From Novosphingobium sp. ZN18A2 (GTDB taxonomy: Bacteria > Pseudomonadota > Alphaproteobacteria > Sphingomonadales > Sphingomonadaceae), in NCBI RefSeq assembly GCF_036784765.1, contig NZ_CP136651.1, positions 2,790,001 to 2,854,000 of the forward strand: a stretch of 64,000 nucleotides of DNA, given 5' to 3'. Under the pieces are notes generated by a model. The model made no database searches, had not been told where the DNA came from, and worked only from the letters and a program-made list of their open reading frames with translations. Positions 17,037-26,032 of this stretch are shown in pieces. The translations under genes were made by a program, and so were the position numbers. Within the stretch, counting starts at the first letter, position 1. Each line of letters opens with the position of its first letter.

Positions 17037-18263
17037 ATGGATTTCGAACATAGCGACAAAGTGAAGAACCTGATCGCCGAAGTCAGCGCCTTCATGGACG
17101 AGCACGTCTATCCGGCAGAACAATCGTATCACGACTGGGTCAACGATCCCGGCAAGCTGTGGCAGGAATGGCCCGGCATGGAAGACCTGAAGGCCAAGGC
17201 TCGCGCCAAGGGGCTATGGAACCTGTTTCTTCCGCACGAATATGGGGAATTCAGCCCCGGTCTCAGCAATCTCGAATACGCTCCGCTGGCCGAGATCATG
17301 GGCCGCGTGCCCTTCGCCAGCCAGGTTTTCAACTGCTCCGCCCCCGACACCGGGAACATGGAGGTGCTGGCGAAATACGGTTCCCCCGAACAGCAGGACA
17401 AGTGGCTGCGTCCGCTGCTCGACGGTGAAATCCGCTCTGCCTATGTGATGACGGAGCCGCAGGTGGCCTCTTCGGACGCCACGAACCTTGAACTGTCGAT
17501 CGCGCCCGATGGCGACGACTATGTGCTCAACGGCCGGAAATGGTGGATTTCCAACGCGATGCACCCGCGCTGCAAAATCTGGATCGTGATGGGCAAGACC
17601 GATTTCGACGCGCCGCGCCACGCCCAGCATTCGCAGATCCTGGTCGAACCCGACACACCGGGCATCACGGTAGTGCGGCACCTGACGGTGTTCGGATCGC
17701 ACAACTCGCCCGGTGGCGAATGCGAACTGCGCTTTGAAAACGTGCGCGTGCCCAAGGAGAACATGATCCTGGGTCCGGGCCGCGGGTTCGAAATCGCGCA
17801 GGGTCGCCTCGGGCCGGGCCGCATCCACCATTGCATGCGCTCCATCGGGCAGGCGCAGCGCGCGCTGGAGATCATGTCGCGCCGCGCCGACAGCCGCGTC
17901 GCCTTCGGCAAGAAGCTCGCCGACCAGTCGTCGATCCGGCAGGACGTGGCGAAGAGCTTCTGCGATATAGAGATGGCGCGCCTGCTGACACTGAAGGCGG
18001 CCGACGCAATGGACCGCCATGGCAACAAGGTTGCCAAGGATCTGATCGCGGCGATCAAGGTGGTCGCGCCGCAAATGGCGCAAACCGTTTGCGACCGCGC
18101 GATCCAGGTCCACGGCGGGATGGGTGTGTCCGACGATACGCCGATTGCGCGTTTCTTCACGCTCAACCGCTTCGTTCGCATCGCAGACGGCCCCGACGAA
18201 GTGCACATGAGCCAGCTCGGCAAGCAGAAGATCAGGGAATACGCGGCGATGAACGAACGCTGA
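17037..18263 (+). CDS. Acyl-CoA dehydrogenase family protein (LvaC/ACAD11-like candidate)
   Basis: 408 aa, with [18 protein letters not shown] (substrate and FAD region), [22 protein letters not shown], and the C-terminal [19 protein letters not shown]. It is longer than straight-chain dehydrogenases and closest in pattern to ACAD10/11-type enzymes, which act on phosphorylated 4-hydroxyacyl-CoAs. GAAAGGAAA upstream supports the ATG at 17037; the open frame extends further upstream but overlaps the SDR gene. Confidence 0.88.
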   Translation: MDFEHSDKVKNLIAEVSAFMDEHVYPAEQSYHDWVNDPGKLWQEWPGMEDLKAKARAKGLWNLFLPHEYGEFSPGLSNLEYAPLAEIMGRVPFASQVFNCSAPDTGNMEVLAKYGSPEQQDKWLRPLLDGEIRSAYVMTEPQVASSDATNLELSIAPDGDDYVLNGRKWWISNAMHPRCKIWIVMGKTDFDAPRHAQHSQILVEPDTPGITVVRHLTVFGSHNSPGGECELRFENVRVPKENMILGPGRGFEIAQGRLGPGRIHHCMRSIGQAQRALEIMSRRADSRVAFGKKLADQSSIRQDVAKSFCDIEMARLLTLKAADAMDRHGNKVAKDLIAAIKVVAPQMAQTVCDRAIQVHGGMGVSDDTPIARFFTLNRFVRIADGPDEVHMSQLGKQKIREYAAMNER

Positions 18264-18300
18264 GGCACGCACAGGCGGCGCAATCGGAGAGGAGAGGACG

Positions 18301-19848
18301 ATGGGCCGGATCACGAGCGGCGAACGAACGCTGATGAGCGCGGCGCTGGATGACCGCATCCGGCGCGCCGCGACGGTCCTTGCCGGATACGGCCTTGAAA
18401 AGGGAGATGGCGTTGCGCTCTATCTGCGCAACGACATCGCCTATTTCGAGGCCGCCTTCGGCGCGGGGATGCTGGGTGTCTATCCGGTACCGGTGAACTG
18501 GCACTATACCGTGGACGAGGCGAACTACCTGCTGGTGGACAGCGGCGTAAAGCTGTTGCTGATCCATGCGGACCTGCTGGACGCGGTGCGCGCGGCGATA
18601 CCGCCGGGCCTGCCGGTCGTGGTCGTCCCCACCCCGCCCGAAATCCGTGCGGCCTATGGCCTGCCCGATGCGCCGCCCCCGGCCGACCTTCCGGTCTGGG
18701 ACGATCTTGTCCGAGCCGCGCAGCCCATGCAGGGTGAAGGCGAACCCGCGCCCAGCACGATCATCTATACTTCGGGCACGACCGGTCGGCCAAAGGGTGT
18801 GAAGCGCGGCGCCTTCACGCCCGAACAGGCCGAAGCGGTCAACGTCATGCTCGGCTGGTCATACGGGTTTGCCGACGTGTTGGCCGGAAAGCGCGATCCC
18901 GCCACGATCACAACCGCCGTGATCGGGCCGGTTTACCACTCCGCGCCGAACGCCCATTCGTCTTTCTCGACCAGGCTTGGCGCGAACGTTGTCGTCACGC
19001 CGCGCTTCGATGCCGAAGGCCTGCTGGCACTTATCGAGAAAGAGCGGATCACGCACCTCAACATGGTGCCGATCATGTTCAATCGCCTGTTGCGCCTGCC
19101 CGATGAGGTGAAACGGAAATACGACCTGTCCAGCCTCGAATATGTCACCCACGCCGCGGCCCCTTGCCCGCCGCCGGTCAAACGCGCGATGATCGAATGG
19201 TGGGGCCCGGTGATCTGGGAATACTACGGCTCCACCGAGATGGGCAACGTGACCAACCTGTCCTCGCAGGAATGGCTTGCACACCCCGGCTCCGTGGGCC
19301 GCGTGCAACCCGGCGTAACGCTGCGCGTGGTCGATGCGGACGGAAACGACGTCGCCCCCGGCGAAGTGGGCGAGGTTATCGGCAAGGGCCGTCACGGCAC
19401 GGACTTCACATACCAGAACGCCCCCGAAAAGCGCGCGGCGATGGAAAAGTACGGCCTCGTTACACCCGGTGACATGGGATATTTCGACGAAGACGGGTTT
19501 CTGTACCTGTGCGACCGGATAAACGACATGATCATCTCGGGCGGCGCCAACATCTATCCCGCCGAAATCGAGGCCGAACTGCACAAGTTGTCCGGCGTTG
19601 CCGATTGCGCGGTATTTGGCATCCCGGACGAGGAATTCGGCGAAAGCGTGATGGCCGTGGTCCAGCCGATGCCCGACGCGGACCTGACGGAAGACGCCCT
19701 GAAGGCGGAACTGCGCCGGGTGATGACGGCCTACAAGGTTCCGCGCCGCATAGACTTCGCGGCCAGCCTGCCGCGCGAGGATTCGGGCAAGATATTCAAG
19801 CGCAAGTTGCGCGAACCCTTCTGGGAAGGGCGCGAGCGGCGCATCTGA
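18301..19848 (+). CDS. Acyl-CoA synthetase (AMP-forming)
   Basis: 515 aa of the ANL superfamily: P-loop IIYTSGTTGRPKGVKRG, YYGSTEMGN, hinge region GDMGYFDEDGFLYLCDR, and the C-terminal catalytic lysine in DSGKIFKRKLRE. It activates a carboxylic acid with ATP and CoA, feeding the dehydrogenase and SDR encoded upstream. GGAGAGGAGAGG lies just before the start. The substrate is inferred (a 4-hydroxy or 4-oxo acid) from the operon, not from the sequence. Confidence 0.9.
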   Translation: MGRITSGERTLMSAALDDRIRRAATVLAGYGLEKGDGVALYLRNDIAYFEAAFGAGMLGVYPVPVNWHYTVDEANYLLVDSGVKLLLIHADLLDAVRAAIPPGLPVVVVPTPPEIRAAYGLPDAPPPADLPVWDDLVRAAQPMQGEGEPAPSTIIYTSGTTGRPKGVKRGAFTPEQAEAVNVMLGWSYGFADVLAGKRDPATITTAVIGPVYHSAPNAHSSFSTRLGANVVVTPRFDAEGLLALIEKERITHLNMVPIMFNRLLRLPDEVKRKYDLSSLEYVTHAAAPCPPPVKRAMIEWWGPVIWEYYGSTEMGNVTNLSSQEWLAHPGSVGRVQPGVTLRVVDADGNDVAPGEVGEVIGKGRHGTDFTYQNAPEKRAAMEKYGLVTPGDMGYFDEDGFLYLCDRINDMIISGGANIYPAEIEAELHKLSGVADCAVFGIPDEEFGESVMAVVQPMPDADLTEDALKAELRRVMTAYKVPRRIDFAASLPREDSGKIFKRKLREPFWEGRERRI

Positions 19849-19861
19849 GAGAGGACGGTAA

Positions 19862-20902
19862 ATGAAGGCGCTGCGCTATTACGGGGCACGGGACATCCGG
19901 CACGAAACCATGGACGATCCCCAGCCGCAATCCAGCCGCGATGCAATCGTGAAGGTTGAAGCCTGCTCGATTTGCGGCAGCGACCTTCACATCTACCACG
20001 GCCACGGCTTTTCCGAGGACATGGGGTTCTGCGTCGGTCACGAGGCGGTTGGCGAAATCGTCGAAGTGGGCCGCGGCGTCCACCGGCTGAAACCGGGCGA
20101 CAAGGTGATGATCCCGGCCGCTGTCGGCTGCGGACAATGCCGGTCGTGCCTCGCCGGCGTCGTGAACCTGTGTGAGAACGGACAGGGCGCCTGCTATGGC
20201 CTGTCCGCGAAGCTGCAGGGATCGCAGGCGGAAGCGGTACGCGTGCCCGCTGCCGACATGAATGCCGTGCCTGTGCCGGAAGGCGTGAGCATGGAACAGG
20301 CGCTGATGATGACCGACGCGCTGGCCACTGCATGGTATGGTGCGCGCAACGCCGATATCCAGCCGGGATCGGGCGTCGCGGTCGTCGGGCTTGGCCCGAT
20401 CGGCCTGATGGCGGTGGACAGCGCATTCGTGATGGGTGCGCACGTCGTCTATGCGATCGATCCGGTGCCCGAACGCCGGGCGCTGGCCGAAGAAGCGGGC
20501 GCCATCGCCCTGCACCCCGACGAAGCGATGGAACGGATCAAGCAGGATACGAAAGGCCGCAAGCTCGATTGCGCGGTCGAAGTCGTGGGCAGCGATGCGA
20601 CAGTCGATTTCGCGCTCCGCCTGGTGCGTCCGCGCGGCACGGTATCGGTTATCGGGGTGCAGCAATCGCGACGTTTCGCCTTCCCGCTTGAACGCGCGTT
20701 CGCACAGGGACTTACCTTTCGCGCCGGCACCTGTTCGGTTCCCGAAGAACTGCCCGCGCTGTTCCCGCTGGTGCAGTCGGGCCGCCTCAAGCCGGAAAAG
20801 TATGTCAGCCACCGGATGTCGCTGCGCGACGGGGCGGAAGCCTATCGTCTGTTCGAAGCGCGCGAGGCGGGTGCTCTCAAGTTCGTATTGCGCCCCGATT
20901 GA
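19862..20902 (+). CDS. Zinc-dependent alcohol dehydrogenase (MDR family)
   Basis: 346 aa. Catalytic-zinc ligands are in CSICGSDLH and GHEAVGEIVEVG; structural-zinc cysteines are in CGQCRSCLAGVVNLC; the nucleotide fold is VVGLGPIGLMAVDSAFVMGA. Last gene of the cluster, 13 bp after the synthetase. It could oxidise an alcohol precursor to the acid that the synthetase activates. Confidence 0.9.
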   Translation: MKALRYYGARDIRHETMDDPQPQSSRDAIVKVEACSICGSDLHIYHGHGFSEDMGFCVGHEAVGEIVEVGRGVHRLKPGDKVMIPAAVGCGQCRSCLAGVVNLCENGQGACYGLSAKLQGSQAEAVRVPAADMNAVPVPEGVSMEQALMMTDALATAWYGARNADIQPGSGVAVVGLGPIGLMAVDSAFVMGAHVVYAIDPVPERRALAEEAGAIALHPDEAMERIKQDTKGRKLDCAVEVVGSDATVDFALRLVRPRGTVSVIGVQQSRRFAFPLERAFAQGLTFRAGTCSVPEELPALFPLVQSGRLKPEKYVSHRMSLRDGAEAYRLFEAREAGALKFVLRPD

Positions 20903-20964
20903 CCGGTTGGCGGATTGCATGAATTGACGCGGCCGGACCCGCCCGGCCCGGCCACGTCGTCCCC

Positions 20965-21969
20965 TCAATTCCGTCCGAGCAATTCAAAGCGCATCAGGTC
21001 GCGCCCAACGATCACGTTGCCGTGGAAATAGGTCTTCACGCCCCTTACCAGCTCATCGGCAAGATCGGGGGATGGCGCAGCAACGATATGCGTGAGGATG
21101 ACTGTCCTGACGCCAGCCCTGGCCGCCAGCTTGCCGACCTCTTCCGGCGAAAGATGCTCACGCATCATGTGGTCCGCCAGTTCATCGCGCAGCGCCTTGT
21201 TCGCCGCTGAAATGCTTTCCGCGCCCGGCTGGTCCCTGGGGGCAAGGTAGACTTCGCTGACAAGCACGTCCGCGCCCTTTGCCAGTTCGGCCACGGCATC
21301 GCTGGGGCCGGTGTCCCCGGTAAACACGATGGAGCCGTTCGGCGTGTCGAACCGATAGGACAGTGACATGTCCTTCTTGCCGTCCGGGCCATAAGACGGA
21401 TGCGAAAAGTGCGTGTTTTCGGCCGCCGTGACCTTCACTGTCCCATCGTCGAAAAAGGGCCCGTCCCGATCGATTACGTGCGGCACGAACATCGTGCGCG
21501 AATCCGGAAGGCTGGGAATCCCGGCGCGAAAGATACGCTGCGACGTGCTGAGATAATCGAGGGCCGCGTGCACAAGGTGATCGGTTGCCGGCGGCCCGTA
21601 TATGTTGACGGGCGTATCCTTCCCGAAAAGGCCATTGCCGATCCAGTTCAGACTCATCAACGGTTCAAGCCCGGCGGTGTGGTCAAGATGGTGATGAGTG
21701 AGGAATATCGTGTGGATCGACGGCGGCGGAGCGTCCGCGGCAGCAAGCTGGCGGGCCACACCGGCGCCTGCGTCGATCAGGTACTTGTGCCCGTCGACAA
21801 TCAGCAGGTTGGCCGGTTCGGAACGCTCGGGATCGGCGGTCGGGCCGCCCTTGGTACCCAGAAGCACGACGCTGACTTCGTGCGGTTCGTTCCCTGCCGT
21901 GGCGGCAAGGCCGTTCTGCGAACTCATCCCTGCAAGCAACGCCAGGCCAATGGCAGCGATCTTGAACAT
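20965..21969 (-). CDS. Exported metallo-beta-lactamase-fold hydrolase
   Basis: 334 aa with a Sec signal (residues 1-22, FKIAAIGLALLAGMSS...GLAA). The zinc-binding motif THHHLDHTAG is near residue 90, FTGDTGPSDA supplies a further ligand, and a late histidine is in ILTHIVAAP. It acts in the periplasm. The fold covers lactonases, arylsulfatases and phosphodiesterases, and the substrate is not evident. It lies downstream of a TonB receptor on the same strand, so it may process what the receptor imports. Convergent with the alcohol dehydrogenase gene; between them GGCCGG/CCGGCC can pair as a weak hairpin. Confidence 0.83.
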   Translation of the reverse strand: MFKIAAIGLALLAGMSSQNGLAATAGNEPHEVSVVLLGTKGGPTADPERSEPANLLIVDGHKYLIDAGAGVARQLAAADAPPPSIHTIFLTHHHLDHTAGLEPLMSLNWIGNGLFGKDTPVNIYGPPATDHLVHAALDYLSTSQRIFRAGIPSLPDSRTMFVPHVIDRDGPFFDDGTVKVTAAENTHFSHPSYGPDGKKDMSLSYRFDTPNGSIVFTGDTGPSDAVAELAKGADVLVSEVYLAPRDQPGAESISAANKALRDELADHMMREHLSPEEVGKLAARAGVRTVILTHIVAAPSPDLADELVRGVKTYFHGNVIVGRDLMRFELLGRN

Positions 21970-22156
21970 GCGTGGGTATCCTTTTCGTCGGGAAATCTGG
22001 CTTTTCGTTCGGGAAATTCAGCCGCGCCGTGCAAGCAGCGCTGTTTTCGTTCGTCCGTTCACCGAACCGGGATAAGGCCGGTAAAAAGGTCCGCGTGGAT
22101 CGAACCCGGAGGGGAAGACAAGTCCACGCGGACAGCGGTACGAACGGGGGGAGCGG

Positions 22157-24721
22157 TCAGAATTTCCTCTTGACGGTCAGCGCCCATTCGCGCGGCCGCG
22201 CCGGTGCACCGGTGATCAGGCCGGCGCCCGCACCCGTCAGGTCGAAGGTCTGGTAGAAATAGTACTCGTCGAAAAGGTTGGTGACGGCCAGCGACACCTG
22301 CCAGTTCTCGTCGGGAGTACGATAGGTCAGCCTCGCGTTGGTGAGCGTGTAGGAGGGAACCCCGCCGAACAGTGCCGAGGGCGACCCGGCGGCCGGAACC
22401 GTGTTGCTGCCTGCCATCTTGCCCTGATAGGCAACGTCGACGCGCGGCGTAAGGCTGCCGAGATTGCCCATGTCTATGCGGTACTGCGCACCGACAGACC
22501 ATTGCCATTTCGTCACACCGCGTGGCGGCGCCGCAAGCGCTCCCACGATCGACGGATCGCTCGAACAGATGTTGGCCTCTCCGGGCTGAAGCGCGCGCAC
22601 CACCTGGATCTTCGCGCAGTCCCAGGTCCAGTCCAGATAAGACAGCGAACCGTTGATATCGAGACCGTAGATCGGCGACGCGGTGACTTCAGCCTCGACG
22701 CCCTTGATCGTCGCGTCGCCCGCATTCTGCGGCAGCGCGCACGGCCCCGGCCCGCCGAACTGCGGACAGGACAACAACGACAGCTGCGCATCCTTGAACT
22801 TGTTGATATACCCCGAAACATTGAGCCGCAGCCTGCGGTCGAAAAGGTCCGACTTCACGCCGATTTCATAGGCGGTAAGTTTTTCGGGACCGAACGGCTG
22901 CACTTGTGCCGCGTTGAACGGACGCGGCGCGATGCCACCGCCCTTGAAGCCGGTCGACGTGGTCGCATAGACCAGCAGCGCGGGAGAGAAGCGGTAGTCG
23001 ACACTGGCGCGATAATCGAAACGCGCACCGCTGTATCCGCCGGTCAGGCCGTTAAGCGCCCGGACGATCGTCGATGTTCCGGAGTTGCCGACGTTGAGGT
23101 AATTCGGCCCCACATAGCCGATCCCATAGGCGGCGCCGATCGGATCGACGAAAGCGTTTGGCGTAACGCCGTCGTAGTTGAGCCGCTTGTAGGTCGTCTT
23201 CTTGCTTTCATCGGTATAGCGTCCGCCAAGCGTGATCGTCAGCCCATAGGCAGGCCGGACGAACAGGGTGCCGAAGGCGGCGACCGACTGGACGTTGACC
23301 GGGCCGCCACCGATGAACTGCAACGGATAGATCGGCGAACCGTTGGCCGCGACATACCGGATGTCCGTCCGCGTGGTCTGGTTGGTATCCTCGTTCGAGA
23401 AATAGCCGCCGACAGTCGCTTCCAGAAGATCGCTGAACTTCGCGTTCACGCGCATTTCGTGGCTGAAGAAGCGGCTTCTCAGGTCCACCATCGGTGCATC
23501 GATATTGGCGGGCGAAAGGTCCGTATCGTTCGAGAATGTCGAATCGAAGCCGCGATACGCGGTAATCGTGGTCAAGTTCGCCCAGTCCGAAAGTTCGAAC
23601 CTGGTGTGCAGCGACACGCCCCAGCCTTCATAGAAAGCCCGGTTGTTGTGCGTCGACGGCTGGATCGGAAAGCCCTGCAGCCCCGGTATCAGCCCCGCGA
23701 CAAAGCTGCCCCCCGGCGATGATGTCGTGGAATAGTTGCAGAACCGGCCGCAAATGAACCTGCTGTCATACGGGATGCCGGGTGCAGCTTCCACGTTGGG
23801 GTTCGAGTTGTTGGCGTAGAGCAGCACTTCGCCCGCGTTGTTGGCGGAATCGTGCGTGTAGTCGCCCACCAGCATGATATCGACCGCGCTGCTGGGGTTG
23901 TACCGCATGGCAACGCGCCCGGCATAGTAATCCTTGTTGCCGAAATCCGCCGTCTTGCAGTCCGAAGAGCCGGTTTGCGAGGGTATGCCGCTCGACGGAT
24001 GCAGGCATCCATAGTCATAGCCCTGAACATAACCGTCCTGGCGACCATAGGCCCCGGAAACGCGCGCCGAAAGGTCGCCGATGATGGGGAACTGGATCGC
24101 ACCGCGCAGGTTCACCCTGTCGCGGCTGCCATAGGTTCCCTCGACGAACCCGCCGAACGTCCCGTCGGGCTTCTTGGAGACATACTTGATCGCACCGCCT
24201 TCGGAGTTGCGCCCCGTCAACGTGCCCTGCGGGCCGCGCAGGACTTCGACCCGTTCGACGTCGACCAGCTCGAAGTTTGCCCCTGTCAGGCGCGGGTAAT
24301 AGACATCGTCGATGTACATGCCGACGCCCGGCTCGACGAGCGGATTGAAGTCGATCTGGCCCATGCCGCGGATCGTGGCCGAGATCGACGGACCGAACGA
24401 TGCGGACTGGGGCCTGAGCGAAACACTGGGAGCCTGGTTGGCGATATCCGAAAGGTTTTCCTGGCTGCGCGCTTCCAGCATCGCCGAATTGACGGCCGTG
24501 ATCGCCAGCGGCGTGTTTTGCAGGTTCTGTTTGCGGAACTGCGCGGTGACGACGATTTCGGCGCCTGCGCTGGCGCCGTCCTGAACGGGTGCTTGTGCAG
24601 CCGGCGCGGCATTTGCAGTCCCATCCTGGGCCATGACCGCGCTCGAGCAGAGAGCGATCGCGATCGCGCTCGATCCGGCAAGGATCTTCCGCACAGCCGC
24701 GGGTGACGTAATGCGAGCCAT
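22157..24721 (-). CDS. TonB-dependent receptor
   Basis: 854-aa outer-membrane receptor. The signal peptide covers about residues 1-32 (AIAIALCSSAVMAQ). The plug domain includes EIVVTAQFRKQNLQNTPLAITAVNSA and VEVLRGPQGTLTGRNSEGGAIKYVSK. A 22-strand barrel follows, ending EWALTVKRKF with the terminal phenylalanine. Start at 24721, preceded by GGGGAGAGGAACC. This subgroup is greatly expanded in sphingomonads, where members import complex organic substrates as well as iron chelates. The ligand is not identifiable from sequence. Divergent from a LysR gene. Confidence 0.93.
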   Translation of the reverse strand: MARITSPAAVRKILAGSSAIAIALCSSAVMAQDGTANAAPAAQAPVQDGASAGAEIVVTAQFRKQNLQNTPLAITAVNSAMLEARSQENLSDIANQAPSVSLRPQSASFGPSISATIRGMGQIDFNPLVEPGVGMYIDDVYYPRLTGANFELVDVERVEVLRGPQGTLTGRNSEGGAIKYVSKKPDGTFGGFVEGTYGSRDRVNLRGAIQFPIIGDLSARVSGAYGRQDGYVQGYDYGCLHPSSGIPSQTGSSDCKTADFGNKDYYAGRVAMRYNPSSAVDIMLVGDYTHDSANNAGEVLLYANNSNPNVEAAPGIPYDSRFICGRFCNYSTTSSPGGSFVAGLIPGLQGFPIQPSTHNNRAFYEGWGVSLHTRFELSDWANLTTITAYRGFDSTFSNDTDLSPANIDAPMVDLRSRFFSHEMRVNAKFSDLLEATVGGYFSNEDTNQTTRTDIRYVAANGSPIYPLQFIGGGPVNVQSVAAFGTLFVRPAYGLTITLGGRYTDESKKTTYKRLNYDGVTPNAFVDPIGAAYGIGYVGPNYLNVGNSGTSTIVRALNGLTGGYSGARFDYRASVDYRFSPALLVYATTSTGFKGGGIAPRPFNAAQVQPFGPEKLTAYEIGVKSDLFDRRLRLNVSGYINKFKDAQLSLLSCPQFGGPGPCALPQNAGDATIKGVEAEVTASPIYGLDINGSLSYLDWTWDCAKIQVVRALQPGEANICSSDPSIVGALAAPPRGVTKWQWSVGAQYRIDMGNLGSLTPRVDVAYQGKMAGSNTVPAAGSPSALFGGVPSYTLTNARLTYRTPDENWQVSLAVTNLFDEYYFYQTFDLTGAGAGLITGAPARPREWALTVKRKF

Positions 24722-24808
24722 TGGTTCCTCTCCCCTTGTTTTGAATTGCGGCCCTAATCGTTTGGAAACGCCCTGCGGGGCAACCAATCCAGAGGTGATG
24801 ACAGGCCG

Positions 24809-24822
24809 TAACCTTCAGGTTA
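24809..24822. promoter_or_regulatory. Palindrome between the TonB receptor and LysR genes
   Basis: TAACCTTCAGGTTA, with 6-bp arms around TC, resembles a LysR recognition box. It lies 88 bp from the receptor start and 15 bp before the favoured LysR start. Confidence 0.4.
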
Positions 24823-24836
24823 TGAGTCGGAGCAGG

Positions 24837-25793
24837 ATGCCGACCCTGCCTTTCACCCTGCGCCAGCTCGATGTGTTCGGAACGCTTTGCAAAACCATGT
24901 CTTTTCGCAAATGTGCCGATGAACTGGGCGTTTCGCAGGCATCGATAAGCAACCAGATAAAGGTGCTGGAAAACCAGCTGGGATTTCGCCTGTTCGCGCG
25001 GCCGGCCGGTCTGCCGCCTTCGTTGACGCGCGAAGGGCTGGCTTTCTTGTCCGATCTGGGTGCATTTCAGGATGCAGCCGCGCGCCTGGCGGCCCATCGC
25101 CGCAAGACCATCGATGAACGGCAGGTGCGCTCGTTCCGCATACTCATCGCGAACGGCATCATGGAGCGATACATCAAGCCAAAGCTGGATCGCTTCATTG
25201 CCAAGAACCAGTTCGTGGAGTGCGATTTCGTCACGCAGCATCCGCGCGCCTTGCCGATCCGATCGATCGCGGGCGGGCAATATGACTTCGCGCTGTATCA
25301 TGCGCAGGAAATGGCCGCCGTCCCCGAAGGCCAGACGGTCCTGGCTCACCTCGAGACCGGCATCATCGGTCACAACAGGCTTGTTGCGGGGCGGCCCTTG
25401 CCACTGAGCGCGGACGAGCTGAGCGATCTTCCGATGGTCCTGCCGCCGAAGTCCAGCGAACTGCGCCAGCGCGTGTTATCCGCGCTTGCCCGGAAAGGCG
25501 TAATTCCGCGTAACGTAGTGGGAAACACGCAGTATCATGAGGTCATGGCGCAAATGATCGAACGCGGCGTGGGCGTCGGCCCCCTCCCCATTGCCATGAT
25601 CAACCGCGAAGCGCGGGCCAATGTCTCGCAAATATTCCCGGTCACCAAATGGACGCTTCTCTGGTACCGCAAACCCGGACTTGACGGAGACGAAGCGGAT
25701 GCGGTCGAGCGTTTCATGAAATCGTCCGTGCTTGCCGATCCCGATTACGCCAGCAGCGCGACAATCGCCCCGGAATTACCAGCGCGATCCTGA
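24837..25793 (+). CDS. LysR-family transcriptional regulator
   Basis: About 318 aa from MPTLPFTLRQL. The helix-turn-helix segment MSFRKCADELGVSQASISNQIKVLENQLGFRLFARP is canonical, followed by a substrate-binding domain (SFRILIANGIMERYIKPKL onward). Alternative ATGs at 24798 and 24822 would put the palindrome 24809-24822 inside or at the start of the gene. Divergent from the TonB receptor gene, which it probably regulates. Confidence 0.84.
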   Translation: MPTLPFTLRQLDVFGTLCKTMSFRKCADELGVSQASISNQIKVLENQLGFRLFARPAGLPPSLTREGLAFLSDLGAFQDAAARLAAHRRKTIDERQVRSFRILIANGIMERYIKPKLDRFIAKNQFVECDFVTQHPRALPIRSIAGGQYDFALYHAQEMAAVPEGQTVLAHLETGIIGHNRLVAGRPLPLSADELSDLPMVLPPKSSELRQRVLSALARKGVIPRNVVGNTQYHEVMAQMIERGVGVGPLPIAMINREARANVSQIFPVTKWTLLWYRKPGLDGDEADAVERFMKSSVLADPDYASSATIAPELPARS

Positions 25794-26032
25794 CCGCCGA
25801 CACGCGGAGTGTGATCGACGGCACCCGTTGCAACATGTTGCCGTTCGGCATCGTGATTACCGCAAAGCCGACGCACGCCGACGGAATTCCCCTTTTTCGC
25901 AAGCCAAGAGCGAATTCCCGGCCTATGGGGTGCGGCAAATACGCAATCGCGATTGCGTCAGCACTCAATATCCCAACCGTGATTGCGCCGTTCGCAACGA
26001 ACCGGCGCCCCCTCTTTTATTAGGCCATCGCC

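Noticed and set aside
25794-26032. Small open frames between lysR and the helicase gene
   Set aside because: No ribosome site, no hydrophobic or domain pattern; they look like chance frames.
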